A stretch of DNA of 64,000 nucleotides. Source: Galeruca laticollis. Its lineage: Eukaryota > Arthropoda > Insecta > Coleoptera > Chrysomelidae. The position numbers and the translations under genes are program-made. The notes below the pieces were generated by a model. It did not search any database and was not told the origin of the DNA. It saw only the letters and a list, made by a program, of their open reading frames with translations. The stretch is from contig OY998178.1 of NCBI GenBank assembly GCA_963921935.1, positions 56,207,451 to 56,271,450 of the forward strand, in the 5' to 3' direction. Shown one piece after another: positions 23,095 to 35,230 of this stretch. The number at the start of each line of letters is the position of its first letter. Within the stretch, counting starts at the first letter, position 1.

Positions 23095-23575
23095 TCCCTT
23101 TTATAAAAAACACTGGCATAGACATAAAAAAATGGTTAACTTAACTTAACAACAATATTGTAAGATTAACCTATCAATCGGTTTAACTTTTCTTTTTGGA
23201 CGCTAATTTTCCACTTGAATAGGCGCACTTTGTACTAAAAATTCACTGCTCTCTTCACTATCAACATTAAAATCATTATTACTAACATTGTTTACATTAT
23301 AGTTATTAGAAACTTCAACTGAATCAGTTTCAGCCCCTTGCTTTATTTCGTCAGAGGTAACAATTGGGCTACATAACCTCGATTTAATCTGATTCAGATG
23401 ACGTTTTCAAATGGCATTATTTATTTCAGGTATTCTAACTAGGTAAGTAGCTTTACCAATTCTCATTCAAATGTTACCTATAATCCAAGTAACCTTGTTA
23501 GAGTTTCTATAATCTTTAACAATAACTTTATCTTCCTTCTTAAATTATAAATACCTTTTACCTTTGTGATATTCT
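23095..23575 (-). pseudogene. gypsy (Ty3) pol, integrase C-terminal end
   Basis: On the minus strand KEDKVIVKDYR is followed by TYLVRIPEINNAI, KRHLNQIKSRL and then an Asn/acidic-rich tail (NNYNVNNVSNND, SEESSEFLVQSAPIQVEN) before the RPKRKVKP box. This matches the end of a gypsy polyprotein (the RRHxNQL box and a low-complexity tail) close to its LTR. It has stops inside and no upstream pol here. Confidence 0.65.
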
Positions 23576-24129
23576 TTTTGTTTATTTTGTTTATTAGTAA
23601 CAAACATTTTTTAAATTGTATTTTTACATTTATTTTCAGGTAACGAAATATCAAATCTCGTTCCGATTATGACCCTGAAGAAAATATACCATTGTCTGAT
23701 CGAATGAAAGGCATACAGAAAATCAAATGGTCCACTTTGACAACTTCAGTGTGTACTGCAGAAACGTTTCGTCCTCAAAGTGGTTTGAGCCAAGAAGTTC
23801 AGAATACGGTTGATGTTACTCCTTCTAACTATTTAGTTTAACCATGTCTGATGCAGTTTTTATAATTTGTGCTTTTGTTCAGTTTTTTATTAATAATATC
23901 GAAACATTTTTAAAATAGAGTAATTTATAAGTTTTGCTAATGTCAAGCTAGGTGGTTTGAATTATAGACCACTCCATTCTGTCATTTGGACGAATATTTT
24001 CCGAAAATCTGCTACGTAGTATATACCATATCAACCAAAATAAATAAAAACCAATGCAACTATAGACAGTACAATTTTCTGTGTAACTAGGGTCTAAATC
24101 ATATCTTAAATGATCTGCATGAGTTGGCG

Positions 24130-24276
24130 TTAGAAACTGTCATAAATATCCAAGTACAAACGTTTTGTTAATCTAATTTATCATATACCCGTATATAACA
24201 AATCTTTAAATTAAAGTGAGAGAATTGAAATTTTAATGATGATTGGTGTTGGCGTTAGGATGAGAACTCAACAATA

Positions 24277-24319
<43 letters not shown>

Positions 24320-24470
24320 TTCTATAAAATTTGACGTTAGAAACTGTCATAAATATCCAAGTACAAACGTTTTGTTAATTTATCATATACCCGTATATAA
24401 CAAATCTTTAAATTAAAGTGAGAGAATTGAAATTTTAATGATGATTGGTGTTGGCGTTAGGATGAGAACT

Positions 24471-24523
<53 letters not shown>

Positions 24524-24533
24524 TTCTATAAAA
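24130..24533 (+). repeat. Two-copy tandem duplication with internal (TA)n tracts
   Basis: A unit of about 200 bases beginning GTTAGAAACTGTCATAAATA and ending GTATTTCTATAAAA occurs twice in a row (24130-24334 and 24335-24533). Each copy contains a (TA)n microsatellite of different length. The first copy has an extra TCTAA-like insertion near 24173. High identity suggests a recent event. Confidence 0.8.
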
Positions 24534-25270
24534 CTATTAAATATTCTTGTCAAGTCAAGAATAATTTCATAGAACTTTAGGGAATGTTAAAGTGAAACAT
24601 AGCTACGAGGAAAATTAAACTAATAGTATCATTTGAATGATAACCATTTCTAGGAGTATTAAATAAAAATCATTCATAACGACATATTATTTAAATTTAC
24701 ATAGTTTAGACATGTCTAGAAATAAACCAAACTACACACTGCATACATTTTTAAATGATTTATAAGACATCAATTCAATCTAGAAAACAATAAAACATTG
24801 AGAATAAATATCTATAATCATATTTCAGTGAATAAAACAACTATGAGAAAATGTCATCAATTATATTCTAATATGTATTTATAAGAAACCCTGTATAAAG
24901 AATAACATGAATTTTGAAACAAAATTCAATAATTGTATCTTCATTATTTATAGTTACTTTCGAACAAACCCTGTATATAGTATAAACTTTCCGATCAAAT
25001 TGCATCATAACGTCAAACGAAAATATTTAATGCGGAAATTGACGTTCTTTGATGGTTCGGATAGTGTGATTCCGAGTGATCATAGTGCGGTTTTGAAACG
25101 TAAATAAACACACTGAAAATATCTGAGAGAACGCAAGAATGGATGTTTTGATTTGCAAAAGAAAAACCACTGACTTTAGTGATTGAAACCTCAATTTGTG
25201 GAATCTATTAATGTTACTGTTATAAATGAAAATAACTGTTTCTAAGTAGTTTATTCATTTATCACAGAAT
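24534..25270. other. Intergenic stretch, no recognised gene
   Basis: AT-rich. ACCCTGTATA words at 24889 and 24966 look like DNA-transposon ends, but no element could be delimited. Confidence 0.35.
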
Positions 25271-25274
25271 CGCC

Positions 25275-25620
25275 ACTGCATTTACTGCAGTGCGAAAAAA
25301 TATTTCCTTACCATCTACAAGTCAAGACGTTCGAAAAATCTATCTCCTACGAAAATTTGTCCCATTCCAGTACAAAAAAAACTCAACAAAGAAATAATTC
25401 TGAGAAAGTTGCAAATATAACAACAACTCCCTATATAGGAGAGCTCTAACAAAGTATAAAGAAAAGGGAAGCGAGACAGAATAAAGCTAAAGGAGCGAAA
25501 AAAGATGACGGTAAAATGGAAGAGGTGGTGACATAAAAAAAAGAAACGATGCAGAATTCTAGAATATAAATTATGAACCAAGTGTTGTAACAAACAGATG
25601 GAAGGAAATAACAGTTGAGT
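25275..25620 (+). pseudogene. Possible pogo/Tigger transposase C-terminal tail
   Basis: Plus-strand frames give a basic, Lys/Glu-rich tail (REARQNKAKGAKKDDGKMEE) preceded by ITTTPYIGEL-like sequence. This resembles the low-complexity C-terminal tails of pogo/Tigger transposases. There is no catalytic part. The assignment is weak; the open minus-strand frame here is probably antisense to it. Confidence 0.25.
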
Positions 25621-27800
25621 TTTGAAAATTAATTTGGATTATATAGAAGATAAGATAACCATGCTAGATTAAAATTCGTAATTCGAAAACTAAGATGGAA
25701 AGAACCTTTGTCGTGATTGGAGAAAATAATATTTATACAGAAAATATTTGTCATTACATCAAGCAAACACACTACATCGTCGACTATTTGTTTATTATAA
25801 TCACGAGAAATATACTATAGATTGAAAAGGGCCGTAACGAAATTAAAATCTCGAAAGCTAGTTCAACTCTAACACATAAATGTCATGTAATAAATGTCAT
25901 ATGTAAACGTTCCCTAAAAATGATATTTTAAATTAACGTAACGACCACAAATACCGATTTTCCCTTTATAGTCGTACAAACAGTTAATTAAAAACCAGCT
26001 TTCGTCAACTTTGATACAGGTAATCCTATTTTATCACTATTGTGTAGGGACGGTTGTCTGCGCCCTGTCTCTTTCCTGCAGTTCCGGATTGTGGAAATAC
26101 AAAAATTTCTATTATCTTGTCGACCTAGGTACAATAGCAAAATTCCCTTTATAACCCAAAACGAATCGCTTTACAAGATTATTGTTGCTGTATCCGAGTT
26201 GTTGGAAAAGCAGTGCGATTTTAAAATCCGCGGAATATAGGGTACGAAAACTACATATTGCCTCTTTAAAATAATATAAACCAGTTTTAAAGTTTATTGC
26301 TTCCAAAAGGATTTGAGTAATATTCTAGAAATCCGATACATTTGAAACACACTCTGATAGAAAAAAGTTAAATAGAGCAAGAAACATTCATTTAGCTTAT
26401 CTATTAGAATTCCTAGTTGGAATTATTTTTCCATATCCTCATTATAAACTACTAAAATACCTTGTTGTATACTGTGCGAATAAGGTTCTTAGGTCACATG
26501 GAAGCTTAACATGGGCAATAAGCGACATTGGGTTAGAAAGAAACAAGTATATTCAGTGTATCTTCTCTTTGACAGGATATTATAACATGCGAAAAACGTA
26601 TCTTATTCTGATTAGTTGTTGTGTTATAACCGTAATAAGTGAGCTACGCTAAGACATCAGATTGTCTATATCTCCATGCCTCTTTCTATAACACGGATAA
26701 CGCCATGTACCTTACGCACCTAACGTTCCAACCATCTTTTTCCAGGTTGTCGAATCTCAAAAATAGTATAGTTCTTGACCGCTTTCCAAATGAAAGACTA
26801 AGACAATTAGCAGCAGTATTTTTCAACAAATACATCGTATGAACTATTTTCATATGTTAAAACCTCTCGAATTATCCTAACTAAAAGTTTCTTATAACTC
26901 TTCCTCATGTTAAAACAAAGCGGCTCTAGAATGAATATCAATGTAGGTACAATGGGATTACCTAAAACGAAAACCTGCCATACTTAAAATTTCAGGTTAA
27001 AGTATAACAAGAAATACACTTTCGCATATTTATGATATCCTCTTTGAAAACCAATCTGGGATTTACACAGGCGACTAATAGATATTTGTTGGTACTCTTC
27101 TTTTTTTCACACATCTATATATCGACACATGACATAAATTAAAATGTTTGGCAGCTTTTCATACACTGTTTTTATTTTCCAAGATTTCAACCAATTCATA
27201 CACATCTTCACTTTGGGAAGCAAGTTCAGTTTTTCTTTTATAGTGTGTCATTCTAAGATAGATAAAATGAATTAAGTTCAATAAAAAAGTATTGAAAGCA
27301 TGAAAAGAAGAAAGTATGTCCCACGTAATTTCATAGAAATAATAAATCAACAGGGGGCAAGTCTTAACTTGTCACAACTTGCAGTGTTACAAAGTACCCC
27401 ACTGCAAAGTTTTTTGAAATAACTGCTATAAAAAATGTGGGGGAGGGCTGGCCGCTACACTCAATATTAGTTTGTGTTCGTTAGGCGCAAGGATAACCAA
27501 GCTCTCGGTGATAAAAAATTGTATTTGGATGAATATTCCATACATTTTGGAAGGGTAAGTGTAAGTCTTTTGTATACAACTGTTTCTGAATATCATGTTT
27601 ATTTAATATACGTTTAATAATACATAGATTTAGCTTTAATTTAACATAGAATTTAGTTTCTTAGTTGAATATTAAGTTTTGTAAAATATTACACATGAAT
27701 GGTGATTGATACATGTTATGTGGGGGAGACCTGATACATGTACCAAACCTCCCGCAATAGTAGGTTTCAGTAACAACAATATTCTTTATGATTTCATATG
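25621..27800. other. Intergenic stretch, no recognised gene
   Basis: Small frames at 26040-26240 and 26639-26842 were inspected and do not resemble known families. A G-rich segment GTGGGGGAGGGCTGGCCG lies at 27437-27454. Confidence 0.4.
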
Positions 27801-28671
27801 CACATATAAGTGGAAAAAGAAAACAACGGAAATAGTAACATCGCCTGAAAGAATGGAAAGGACAGTTAAAGATATTGCAGATGGATGTCCACTCAGAACT
27901 ACAGCTACAAAATATGATATAGATAAAATGACTGAGGCGATATGTGATGAAATATAAAGAAATTAGAGATGAGACAAAATTTGTTCCCAATTTTGCTACT
28001 TCCCAAATTTTTACTCTGGAATATGAGAAAAATCTATCAGCATATTTAGTAACTGCTGCTAATATGAACTATGAGTTGACTTCAAAAGAAACTTCAAAGA
28101 GACTTCAACAGAAAATTCTGTAGAATTTAGAAAAAAAATTTCACCAAATCTTGCGAAAATAAAAGAACTTCGTATGAATGGCTTCGGGGCTTTATGGACC
28201 GAAATAAGGAATTATCATTACGGAAACCTGAACCAATAAGTATTTCTCGCGGAACATCTTTCAATCGTCACTCGGTTCGTGAATTCTTCAATTTATGAAT
28301 GGAGGTAATAAATGGAGATCATTTTGGACCCGAATCCAATTATAATTGCGATGAGACTGGTATTCAAACTGTCAACCAACTCAGAAAAATTGTTTTTAAG
28401 AAAGGACAAAAATAAGAATGTAAGGCAACCTCAGGTGAACGAGGCCAGACAGTTACGGTTTTGTATACAGTAAATGCAATAGGAAATACATTTCCTCCAT
28501 TTTATACTTTTCCCCGTGTTCGCGTACAAGATAACATGACACTTGGAGCTCTACTAGGATCTAAATTTTCTGCTCACCCAACTGGCTGCATAACAGTTGA
28601 AATATACTTCTATACTATACTACATTTTATAGTATTTTCTAAGTGTAGCAATGAGAAGAAAGCAATGTAGA

Positions 28672-28908
28672 AATTTACTGTCTCGACCCTTACTTTGTTG
28701 AATCTACTCATATCACTATTTTAAATGAAACTAACAATATATTGATAAAATGTTACAAATTCGAAGAAATTGACAATTGTTTCGATATTAAATTCTGACG
28801 ATGATATTTCATATCGATACAATTGTCAATTTCTTAGAATGTTTAACATTTTATCAATATATTGTGGAATTATCTAGAAACAGTTACTTTCATTTGAAAA
28901 AGTAAAGA
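28672..28908. mobile_element. Penelope-derived foldback inserted in the pogo element
   Basis: The left edge AAATTTACTGTCTCGACCC is the reverse complement of the tail seen at 6765-6798 and 33575-33612. The arms (about 28715-28790 and 28812-28890) pair with each other. Between them lies a single CTGACGA with a stem II GATAT/ATATC. The coding frame of the surrounding transposase is cut here. Confidence 0.65.
28795..28838 (+). ncRNA. Hammerhead-like core, partial and mutated
   Basis: CTGACGA (28795-28801), a 5-base-pair stem II GATAT/ATATC, GATAC in place of GAAAC, AATT, GTC and AAT-TTCTT-AGAA are present. The upstream strand of stem I (TTCTGTCATT) is missing, so this copy cannot fold as a full type I hammerhead on its own. 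Confidence 0.45.
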
Positions 28909-29930
28909 AAGAGATGTTGATTATGGATAACCATAGTAGTCACATATCGCTGAATGGTCTAAATATGTGCAAGGAAAATAGTGTAGTTTTATTGACTATA
29001 CCCCCGCATACAAGCCAACTTAGATATTTCCGTCCTTGGAAGCTTACGATGATTTTATGGTCCAAAATTCGGTCGAAATAATAATCTAAAATATATTGCA
29101 AAACTTACGGGAATGGCGTATCCACGAGCATTTACGCCATAAAATATAGTCTAGGAGTTTGTTAAAACTGACATTTATCCATACAACTCTCACGTATTTA
29201 CCGACTTTGAATACCTTACTGACCGACCTCCTTCTACACTGGAAGCAACAATGGCCCCTTCACTGACTGAAGAGCATACATCGATATCAACTGAAGAAAA
29301 TCATATACCAGCACCTGAATTTGGACAGATGCAAAACAGGACACTTCAGGACATAAGACCACTTCCTCTGGCTCAGCCAAGGAAACAAAACGGCTTAGGC
29401 AGTGAACCCACAAAACAAAAATTCTGACAGATCCACCAAATATGAAAGAAGTCAAAAATTAGCATGAAAAGAAGCAGAATAAGAGACAGGTAGCGCAAAA
29501 TAAAAATAGCGTAAGAAGGAAAATTGTCGACGATACAGTGAATAAGCCAAAAAATTAAGATTGAAATAACAAGAAACAAAAGTTTATTATTGTAGATGAA
29601 GATTCTGAAACATCAGCGGAGCCCGAATTCGCCGAAGGAAAGAGAATGAGAATATTTTGTTACAGGAGTAATAAATGTAAATGATTACGTGTTAGTACGA
29701 TTTGTCACAAAAAAGATATTGGGCAAGTTTTACAAAAACTTGGAACTGAATATTTTGTAAATTTTATGCGTCGAAAAAAAACTGCTTTCCATTTTGTATA
29801 TCCTGATGTGAAGGATGAATTTTTTGTGCCAGAGGATGATGTTATTAAGCACCATCACAGAGTTTTGTAGGTGGAACTGCTAGATGTTCAAGAAAATTAA
29901 GATATCGCGTGAAATTTTTGATGTTCTATA

Positions 29931-30689
29931 ATAGTTTTCCAAAGCAGTTTGTAATGTTTTTTGTTAAAACATGTTTTGTACGTAATTTGTCACGTTTATT
30001 ACTAATGAATTACCCACTACTATACTTTAAGTTACTCTTATCCACAAACATTTGAAATGATAGTTAGTTAGGAAGTTTAAATTTGAATAGATTTAGAGGT
30101 AAGAGCTGAGCTACATATAGTTATCATTGAAAATTGTAAATACCTTGTCACGTATTAAGCCTCTCAGGTATTGTATCTAAGCGCTCTTATTATGGGAGGA
30201 CTGATACACTTTGCATATTTTTAAAAAACAGTAAATAACTTTTTTCATATTCTAAACAGCTGCATTCAAAGTATCCGAAGTTAACTGCAATGGGTAAATT
30301 TGTATTAGGATCTATTACGTGAATTCGTAAGTTGAGTATTTTTTTCTAGATTCAGTGTTAAGTGTATCTCTTATTTGGTGTGAAATTACAGTTAACATAA
30401 TTGAAGTAAACAAATGCTAAACGTATTTGAATAAATCAACAACTGCTATACAATTTGAAATCAACAATAATAAATTTTGTATAAACAAAAAAGTGCAGTA
30501 CTTGATCTTATCGGAGCACCTACACAACACCGCCTTCTACGCGGGATACTGATAGTATTCATATGATAGAAAGGGTATTAAATAGTAGGTTAGGTTGAAA
30601 ATGAATATACTTCTATTATCTAGGTTTGTTACTACTCGCCTCTGTTTCAACTAGCACCCTGCTACCCTAGTGAGTTATGCTCTGTTATA
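29931..30689. other. Intergenic stretch, no recognised gene
   Basis: No coding similarity. The word TGGGAGGACTGATACAC at 30193-30209 resembles GGGGGAGACCTGATACATG at 27722-27740 and may mark the outer parts of the pogo element. Confidence 0.35.
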
Positions 30690-31510
30690 ATCAGAGAGTT
30701 ATTTTTAGAGAGGGCAAGGGAATATAAAATGAGGTATAAGACAGAGATGCGTGCTCTGTCCTATACTTATAAACCTTTATTCGGAGGAAATTATTCAAAG
30801 ATATCTAGAGAACCAGCGTGAATATGGGTAAACGGGAAACTCATAAACAATATACGTTTTGTCGACGATAATTGGTAATGGTCCCGAGTAGCGTGGGCCT
30901 ACAAAGAATGATAGACAAAATCATCAATAGCTGTGACGAAGCTGGTCCTACACTTAGATAATATCAATCGTCATGATCATCAGCTGAACAAATGTTCAGA
31001 GAAGATTCTATGTTCACAATGAGGAAGTAGAGATATTTTACATGGATCATGTTGAGCGAGATTGAAGAATAATTGCAAGGAATTAGATCCAGAATAAGTC
31101 AAGCTAGAGCTATTGCATTTACAAACATGAGAAAAGTGTTTTGCTTAGACAATTCTTCTATATGGAATGGAGTCATCAGAAACGAACAAAGATTAATTGA
31201 AATACATCAGGCTTGCGAAATGTGGGTATGTATATAGACGCACACTTGCTTCTTGGATGGAAAGAAACAGAAATCATGGACACTGTAAAAACAATATTAC
31301 CTATGTCACGTTATGTGCAGAAAAAGATAATACATGCTACAAATAAGAATACAAGGACAAATACTAGGCAAAAGAAGCGCGAGGAAAGACGCACCTCATG
31401 TCTGAAGTATATCATTAGAATTAATTCGAGCAGACGCATCCAAAGCAAGAATCACCATTGTGATAGTCAAACTTCTAGGAAGAGACGGAATATAAAGAAG
31501 AATGAGGTTA
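30690..31510 (+). pseudogene. LINE reverse transcriptase fragment with tail
   Basis: Plus-strand pieces read VMVPSSVGLQRMIDKIINSC (just after the catalytic ADDT-like box, which is damaged here), IRSRISQARAIAFTNMRKVF, QGQILGKRSARK and ASKARITIVIVKLLGRDGI. This is the order fingers-palm-thumb-tail of a beetle/aphid-type LINE (RQGCxLSP family). Several parts are missing or shifted, including the YGxExW block. The coding end runs straight into a minisatellite whose unit is a copy of the last codons. Confidence 0.65.
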
Positions 31511-31805
31511 TGTTCTAAGTATCTACTTTGCTAAGAGGAGACGCCAAATAAAGGAGAAGATTAGGTCCTAAGCATCTACTATACTAAGAGGAGACGGCAC
31601 ATAAAAAAGAATGTTATGCCCTAAGCATCGACTTTGCTAATAGGAGACGCCACATAAAGAAGAATCAGGTTCGGTCCTAACCATCTACTTTGCTCAGAGG
31701 AGACGGCACATAAAGGAGAAGAAGGCTAGGCCTTAAGCATTCACTTTGTTAAGAGGACACGGTACATAAAAAAGAAGAAGATTATGTTCTAAGCATCTAC
31801 TTTAC
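31470..31805 (+). repeat. Minisatellite at the LINE 3' end, about 60-base unit
   Basis: Five to six diverged copies of a unit of about 57-62 bases repeat. Each contains CTAAGAGGAGACGGCACATA and AAGCATCTACTTTGCTA or close variants. The unit corresponds to the terminal codons and stop of the LINE frame just upstream, so the array grew out of the element's 3' end. Confidence 0.8.
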
Positions 31806-31810
31806 CAACC

Positions 31811-33440
31811 ATTTTATAATAGTACATTTTTAGTGGACTTTCAGATCATTTTGAATAAAAATTAAACGAAAATAATGTAGATTTTCAGATGATCCTGAGT
31901 AAGATATACATAATAACAAAAAAGGAATCAGTTATCATGATAATCTTTACTTAAAGATAATGAAGTTGATTCGTTTTATAATTTGTAGTTCATTCACGGA
32001 GTGGAGCACAGCATCTTGCTTGAAATTCAATAGACATGAAAGAGTTTTGAAGTTTGGTTCAACTCATTATATAATAACGATAGATATGTTGGTTGCAGCT
32101 TAATGAAAGTTGTATTTAGGGTCACATTCCAATAAATGTCGAAAATAAGAACATCGTCAAACATTGCAAGTCCCGCTTCATATGGATTTTTTGGAGCAAC
32201 AAAATGATGTCTATTGAACTCTTGTACTTCAGCTTATCCGTAAATATGAAATTTCAATTGCCCACCAGAATAAGCAGAACACACCCAATTGCTGTTGCAG
32301 AATGTTTTCAAGCAGAGTGATAATTTAATAGACTACTTTACCACGTCGAAGTTTCCGGTTCCCTTTCTGCTCCTGAAAGTCCTGGATTCTTCGTTTCCAC
32401 ACTACAAACATCAAGTCGAAGTCCTAACTCAACAAATTTCATTTGAAGTGATATATAAACAAATTACAAATGTCAACAAAATTATTTTGGAGGGTTTCAA
32501 TTCTAATGCTAGAATTCTAATTCTAGACATAAAAACACTTGAATTTCCATTTTTAAAGTATGCTTTTGCCTGAATTACGTCGGTAAGTAGAAAAGTTTTC
32601 AAGATAATTTATTTGATTTTATGCGTAACAGATGATCAACTCGATAGCAAATTGTATATTAATTGTGAAAAGCGCAGTAGTTTGTTTGTCTATCACAGCT
32701 GTAACAACCGATATTGTGTATTACTAAGTTAGAAAATACCATCAAACATAATGTCAAGTCGGAGGCAATTGTAGACCCTAATATATTGATGCCGCCATTG
32801 TTTGAAGGAATTTTCCCCAAATTATCTGAAGCTAAACGTACCACAGAAAAAACAAGTAATGAGCAGTGATCATTTCACAGAATTTCTCAATGCTCATGAA
32901 AAGCAAGCCAGGGATATTCTTAAAGCAGTAGTTAATGGCTTGGATTAAAACAGAGCTAACAATTATTAACAGTTGATTGAAACTATACTTGAAAGCTTTA
33001 CAATTATGGGCTGCAGATTGTAACAGGAACTTAATATGCAACATTCTCACCTAAACAAATTTAAAGACAATATGGGTAGCTATTAGAGGAGCACAGAGAA
33101 AATTTTCACCGAGTGGACTTTGTTCAAAATTACCTACGGATGGGCCCATAAAAATATTACAGAACTACTTGAGTTTCTGTTATTTTACATTTACATGCTA
33201 CTGTTTATCACAATACATCAATTAAAAAGACTTAAATGTTCAAGCAAACCTTTGTCTATCGTAATTAAAAATTTTGAAAAATTGCTCTATTTTCTACAAA
33301 ATAAAACTTTGTTTAGTAGTCTAATCAACTGGTAGAAAATATGGGAAAGTTTTGGTGGAGTATTGAAATTTTGTTATATGTTTTGGGCTGTTTTACACGA
33401 GTTTAAAGTTTTCTAATATGAATTTCAACTGGATATGATG
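31811..33440. other. Unassigned stretch with short frames
   Basis: A 94-codon plus frame (32289-32573) and a plus-strand segment VDPNILMPPLFEGIFPKLSE (about 32774-32832) look somewhat protein-like, but I cannot assign them. No splice sites or domains were recognised. Confidence 0.3.
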
Positions 33441-33615
33441 ATTAGTGTTTTAAACGAAACTCACTGTTTCTAGCTAATTCCACAATATAATAAATTTTTT
33501 TTTGAATTTTCAATAATTTTTATTATATTTTGGAATTAGCTAGAAACAGTGAGTTTCATTTAAAACACTAATATGAGTAGATTTCACGAAGTAAGAGTTG
33601 AGACAGTTAATTTCG
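33441..33615. mobile_element. Minimal Penelope-derived foldback (palindrome)
   Basis: Arms 33441-33494 and 33520-33573 are near-perfect inverted copies (ATTAGTGTTTTAAACGAAAC against GTTTCATTTAAAACACTAAT at the outer ends). The spacer is only about 25 bases, and no hammerhead core is left. The right tail ATTTCACGAAGTAAGAG and GAGACAGTTAATTT matches the other members of the family. Confidence 0.75.
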
Positions 33616-33739
33616 GATATGATGAAGTATTTTTTTTAAATTCTATAAAATATTTGGAGTACTATTCGTTTTTGGTAATTATTGTTATTATATGAAATAA
33701 AAGAGTATAAAAGTTTCATCAAATTATTTATTTTGAATA

Positions 33740-34900
33740 TATTTTCTAGGATCAACGGTTTAGCCGTGAGAGGGCCGAAAAATTATGGTTATATTCAGCA
33801 ACGCATCCTTTTCCTTGAAGGCCCCGCCTTTTCATTGGCATCTACGAGTACATTATTAAGAGAGGCAAATGGAATTAGTATATTGTTGTTGGTCTTTACT
33901 TAGTTAACCTTGATACCTTGTAAAAGTTTCCCATCCTCTTTCATTGGGCTGGTAGATTTGATGACCGAGAAATCGACCTCCAGTCCATTCTTTATTAAGT
34001 GTCCCGGCTTTTCATCGTCTTCTACAATATAAAAGCAGACGAAAAATGGAATTGAAATTTCATTGTTTGTTAATGACTAGTTTAAATAGATATCTTGTAT
34101 AATTACCTCATCTGATTCCATTGGATTGACAGGTTCAGTGACTAAGAAATCAATTTCCAGCTCGTTCGGCATTTTCTGCTCATCTTCCGGATCTTGAAAA
34201 ATGACTGCCACCGTATTGTCGCAACTGTTTTCGCAGTTCGAGCACACGTTGGAGCAGTTAAGCTCTGCTTTCTTACAGTCACAGATTTTGGCAATTTGTG
34301 GTGCACTTGCACGACACAAGTTTTAATAAATCTTGGGGAGCAGATGGTAGCAGGCTTGTTACAGGTGCAAGACCAGTTTGTGATCTTTACCATCCCCACT
34401 CTTTTTGGTGTTTTCCGATATTTAACCTGACCCTCAGTGAGTGTTCTCGTGCTGCAGTTGCAGATGGTGGTAGTGATGCACCGTTTTACCAGTGTATCCG
34501 TATAGTGGAATCATGAAACGTTCACCAGCATCAGCAACCATATCCTAAGTAGCATTGGAGTCTTTGAAATCTTTAGTTTTTTTTGATTGTACAATGCTGA
34601 TGTTGTATCACAACCACTAATTGCTTGCAAGAACAGGATATTATCAGCAATAACTGTTCCACTTACAGTTTCACTGGGACAGAATATAGCTGCAGAGACC
34701 TATCAAAATTACCAATATCCTCGCCCACTTTGATCACCTTCTCATTGGTGAGAGCAAATTCGAAAGCTGTGTTAACTATCAAGGTGTGAGCATTTCATAA
34801 TAATCATTGATATGAATCGACTTTTGTATTTCACGTTAGCAAGGAATCTCTGTTTTGACATCATTGTATAATGAAATGAAATAAAGATGAAGGCTAGTCT
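33740..34900 (-). pseudogene. Cys-rich insect repeat protein (SGCDTTSAL family), C-terminal part
   Basis: On the minus strand, ILFLQAISGCDTTSALYNQK is followed by pieces of a linker, TNWSCTCNKPAT, and KICDCKKAELNCSNVCSNCE with NSCDNT. The latter is a cysteine-rich module (CxCKKA-x-C-x-x-x-C-x-x-C). This order is known to me from many unnamed repeated proteins of insects, probably encoded by a mobile element, in which it forms the C-terminus. The tail after the Cys module (EIDFLVTEPVNP) appears again in altered form at 33900-34060 and possibly at 33740-33860, so it is tandemly duplicated. Frameshifts make it non-functional. No function is established for the family. Confidence 0.5.
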
Positions 34901-35001
34901 CTCGAAAAACAACTTAAATAATTTTTTTTGCGCTATCAACAAAAAATTTGTAGTTTTGAAGCTATTTTTAAAAAATCGTGTTTTTCTTCAATTTATTTAA
35001 C

Positions 35002-35020
35002 TTAACCCTCCTGTGGCCGT
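35002..35020 (+). repeat. Possible piggyBac terminal end with TTAA
   Basis: TTAACCCTCCTGTGGCCGT has the TTAA target plus the CCCT start typical of piggyBac-like termini. It lies on the 3' side of the piggyBac-like gene (minus strand). No matching end was found on the other side. Confidence 0.4.
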
Positions 35021-35230
35021 GACCAATATCTTCCGTGATAAGTTGTGTGGGGTGTTATTTTCAATAGCCCAACGATTTTCTGCGTTATTCAACGCAAGAA
35101 ATGGATGGTGTAAGTATTGAGTTAATTTGCAAGTAATTCAAACTATTTTCAACGTTCATAATAATTTTAATAATAGAAAAAATTATAAAAAATAAGCAAA
35201 GAATAGATTCTAAAAAATAAAAAAACTTAA

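Larger units (their letters stand above)
27812..29930 (+). pseudogene. pogo/Tigger-type (DDE_1) transposase, split by an insertion
   Basis: The N-terminal part reads RMERTVKDIADGCPLRTTAT and KYDIDKMT, a psq-type helix-turn-helix. CKATSGERGQTVTVLYTVNA and PPFYTFPRVRVQDNMTLGAL then FSAHPTGCITVE come from the DDE_1 catalytic domain. The frame stops where a Penelope foldback (28672-28908) interrupts it. Beyond it, LGSLR-FYGPKFGR, KLTGMAYPRAFTP and IYPYNSHVFTDFEYLTDRPP continue the family, followed by a Ser/Thr-rich region and a C-terminal block ending near 29930. Many stops in addition to the insertion, so it is dead. Confidence 0.75.

Noticed and set aside
31470..31805. Regular repeats of about 60 bases, at first sight like a CRISPR array
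   Set aside because: Units are contiguous and diverged with no unique spacers, the genome is an insect's, and the unit derives from a LINE end.
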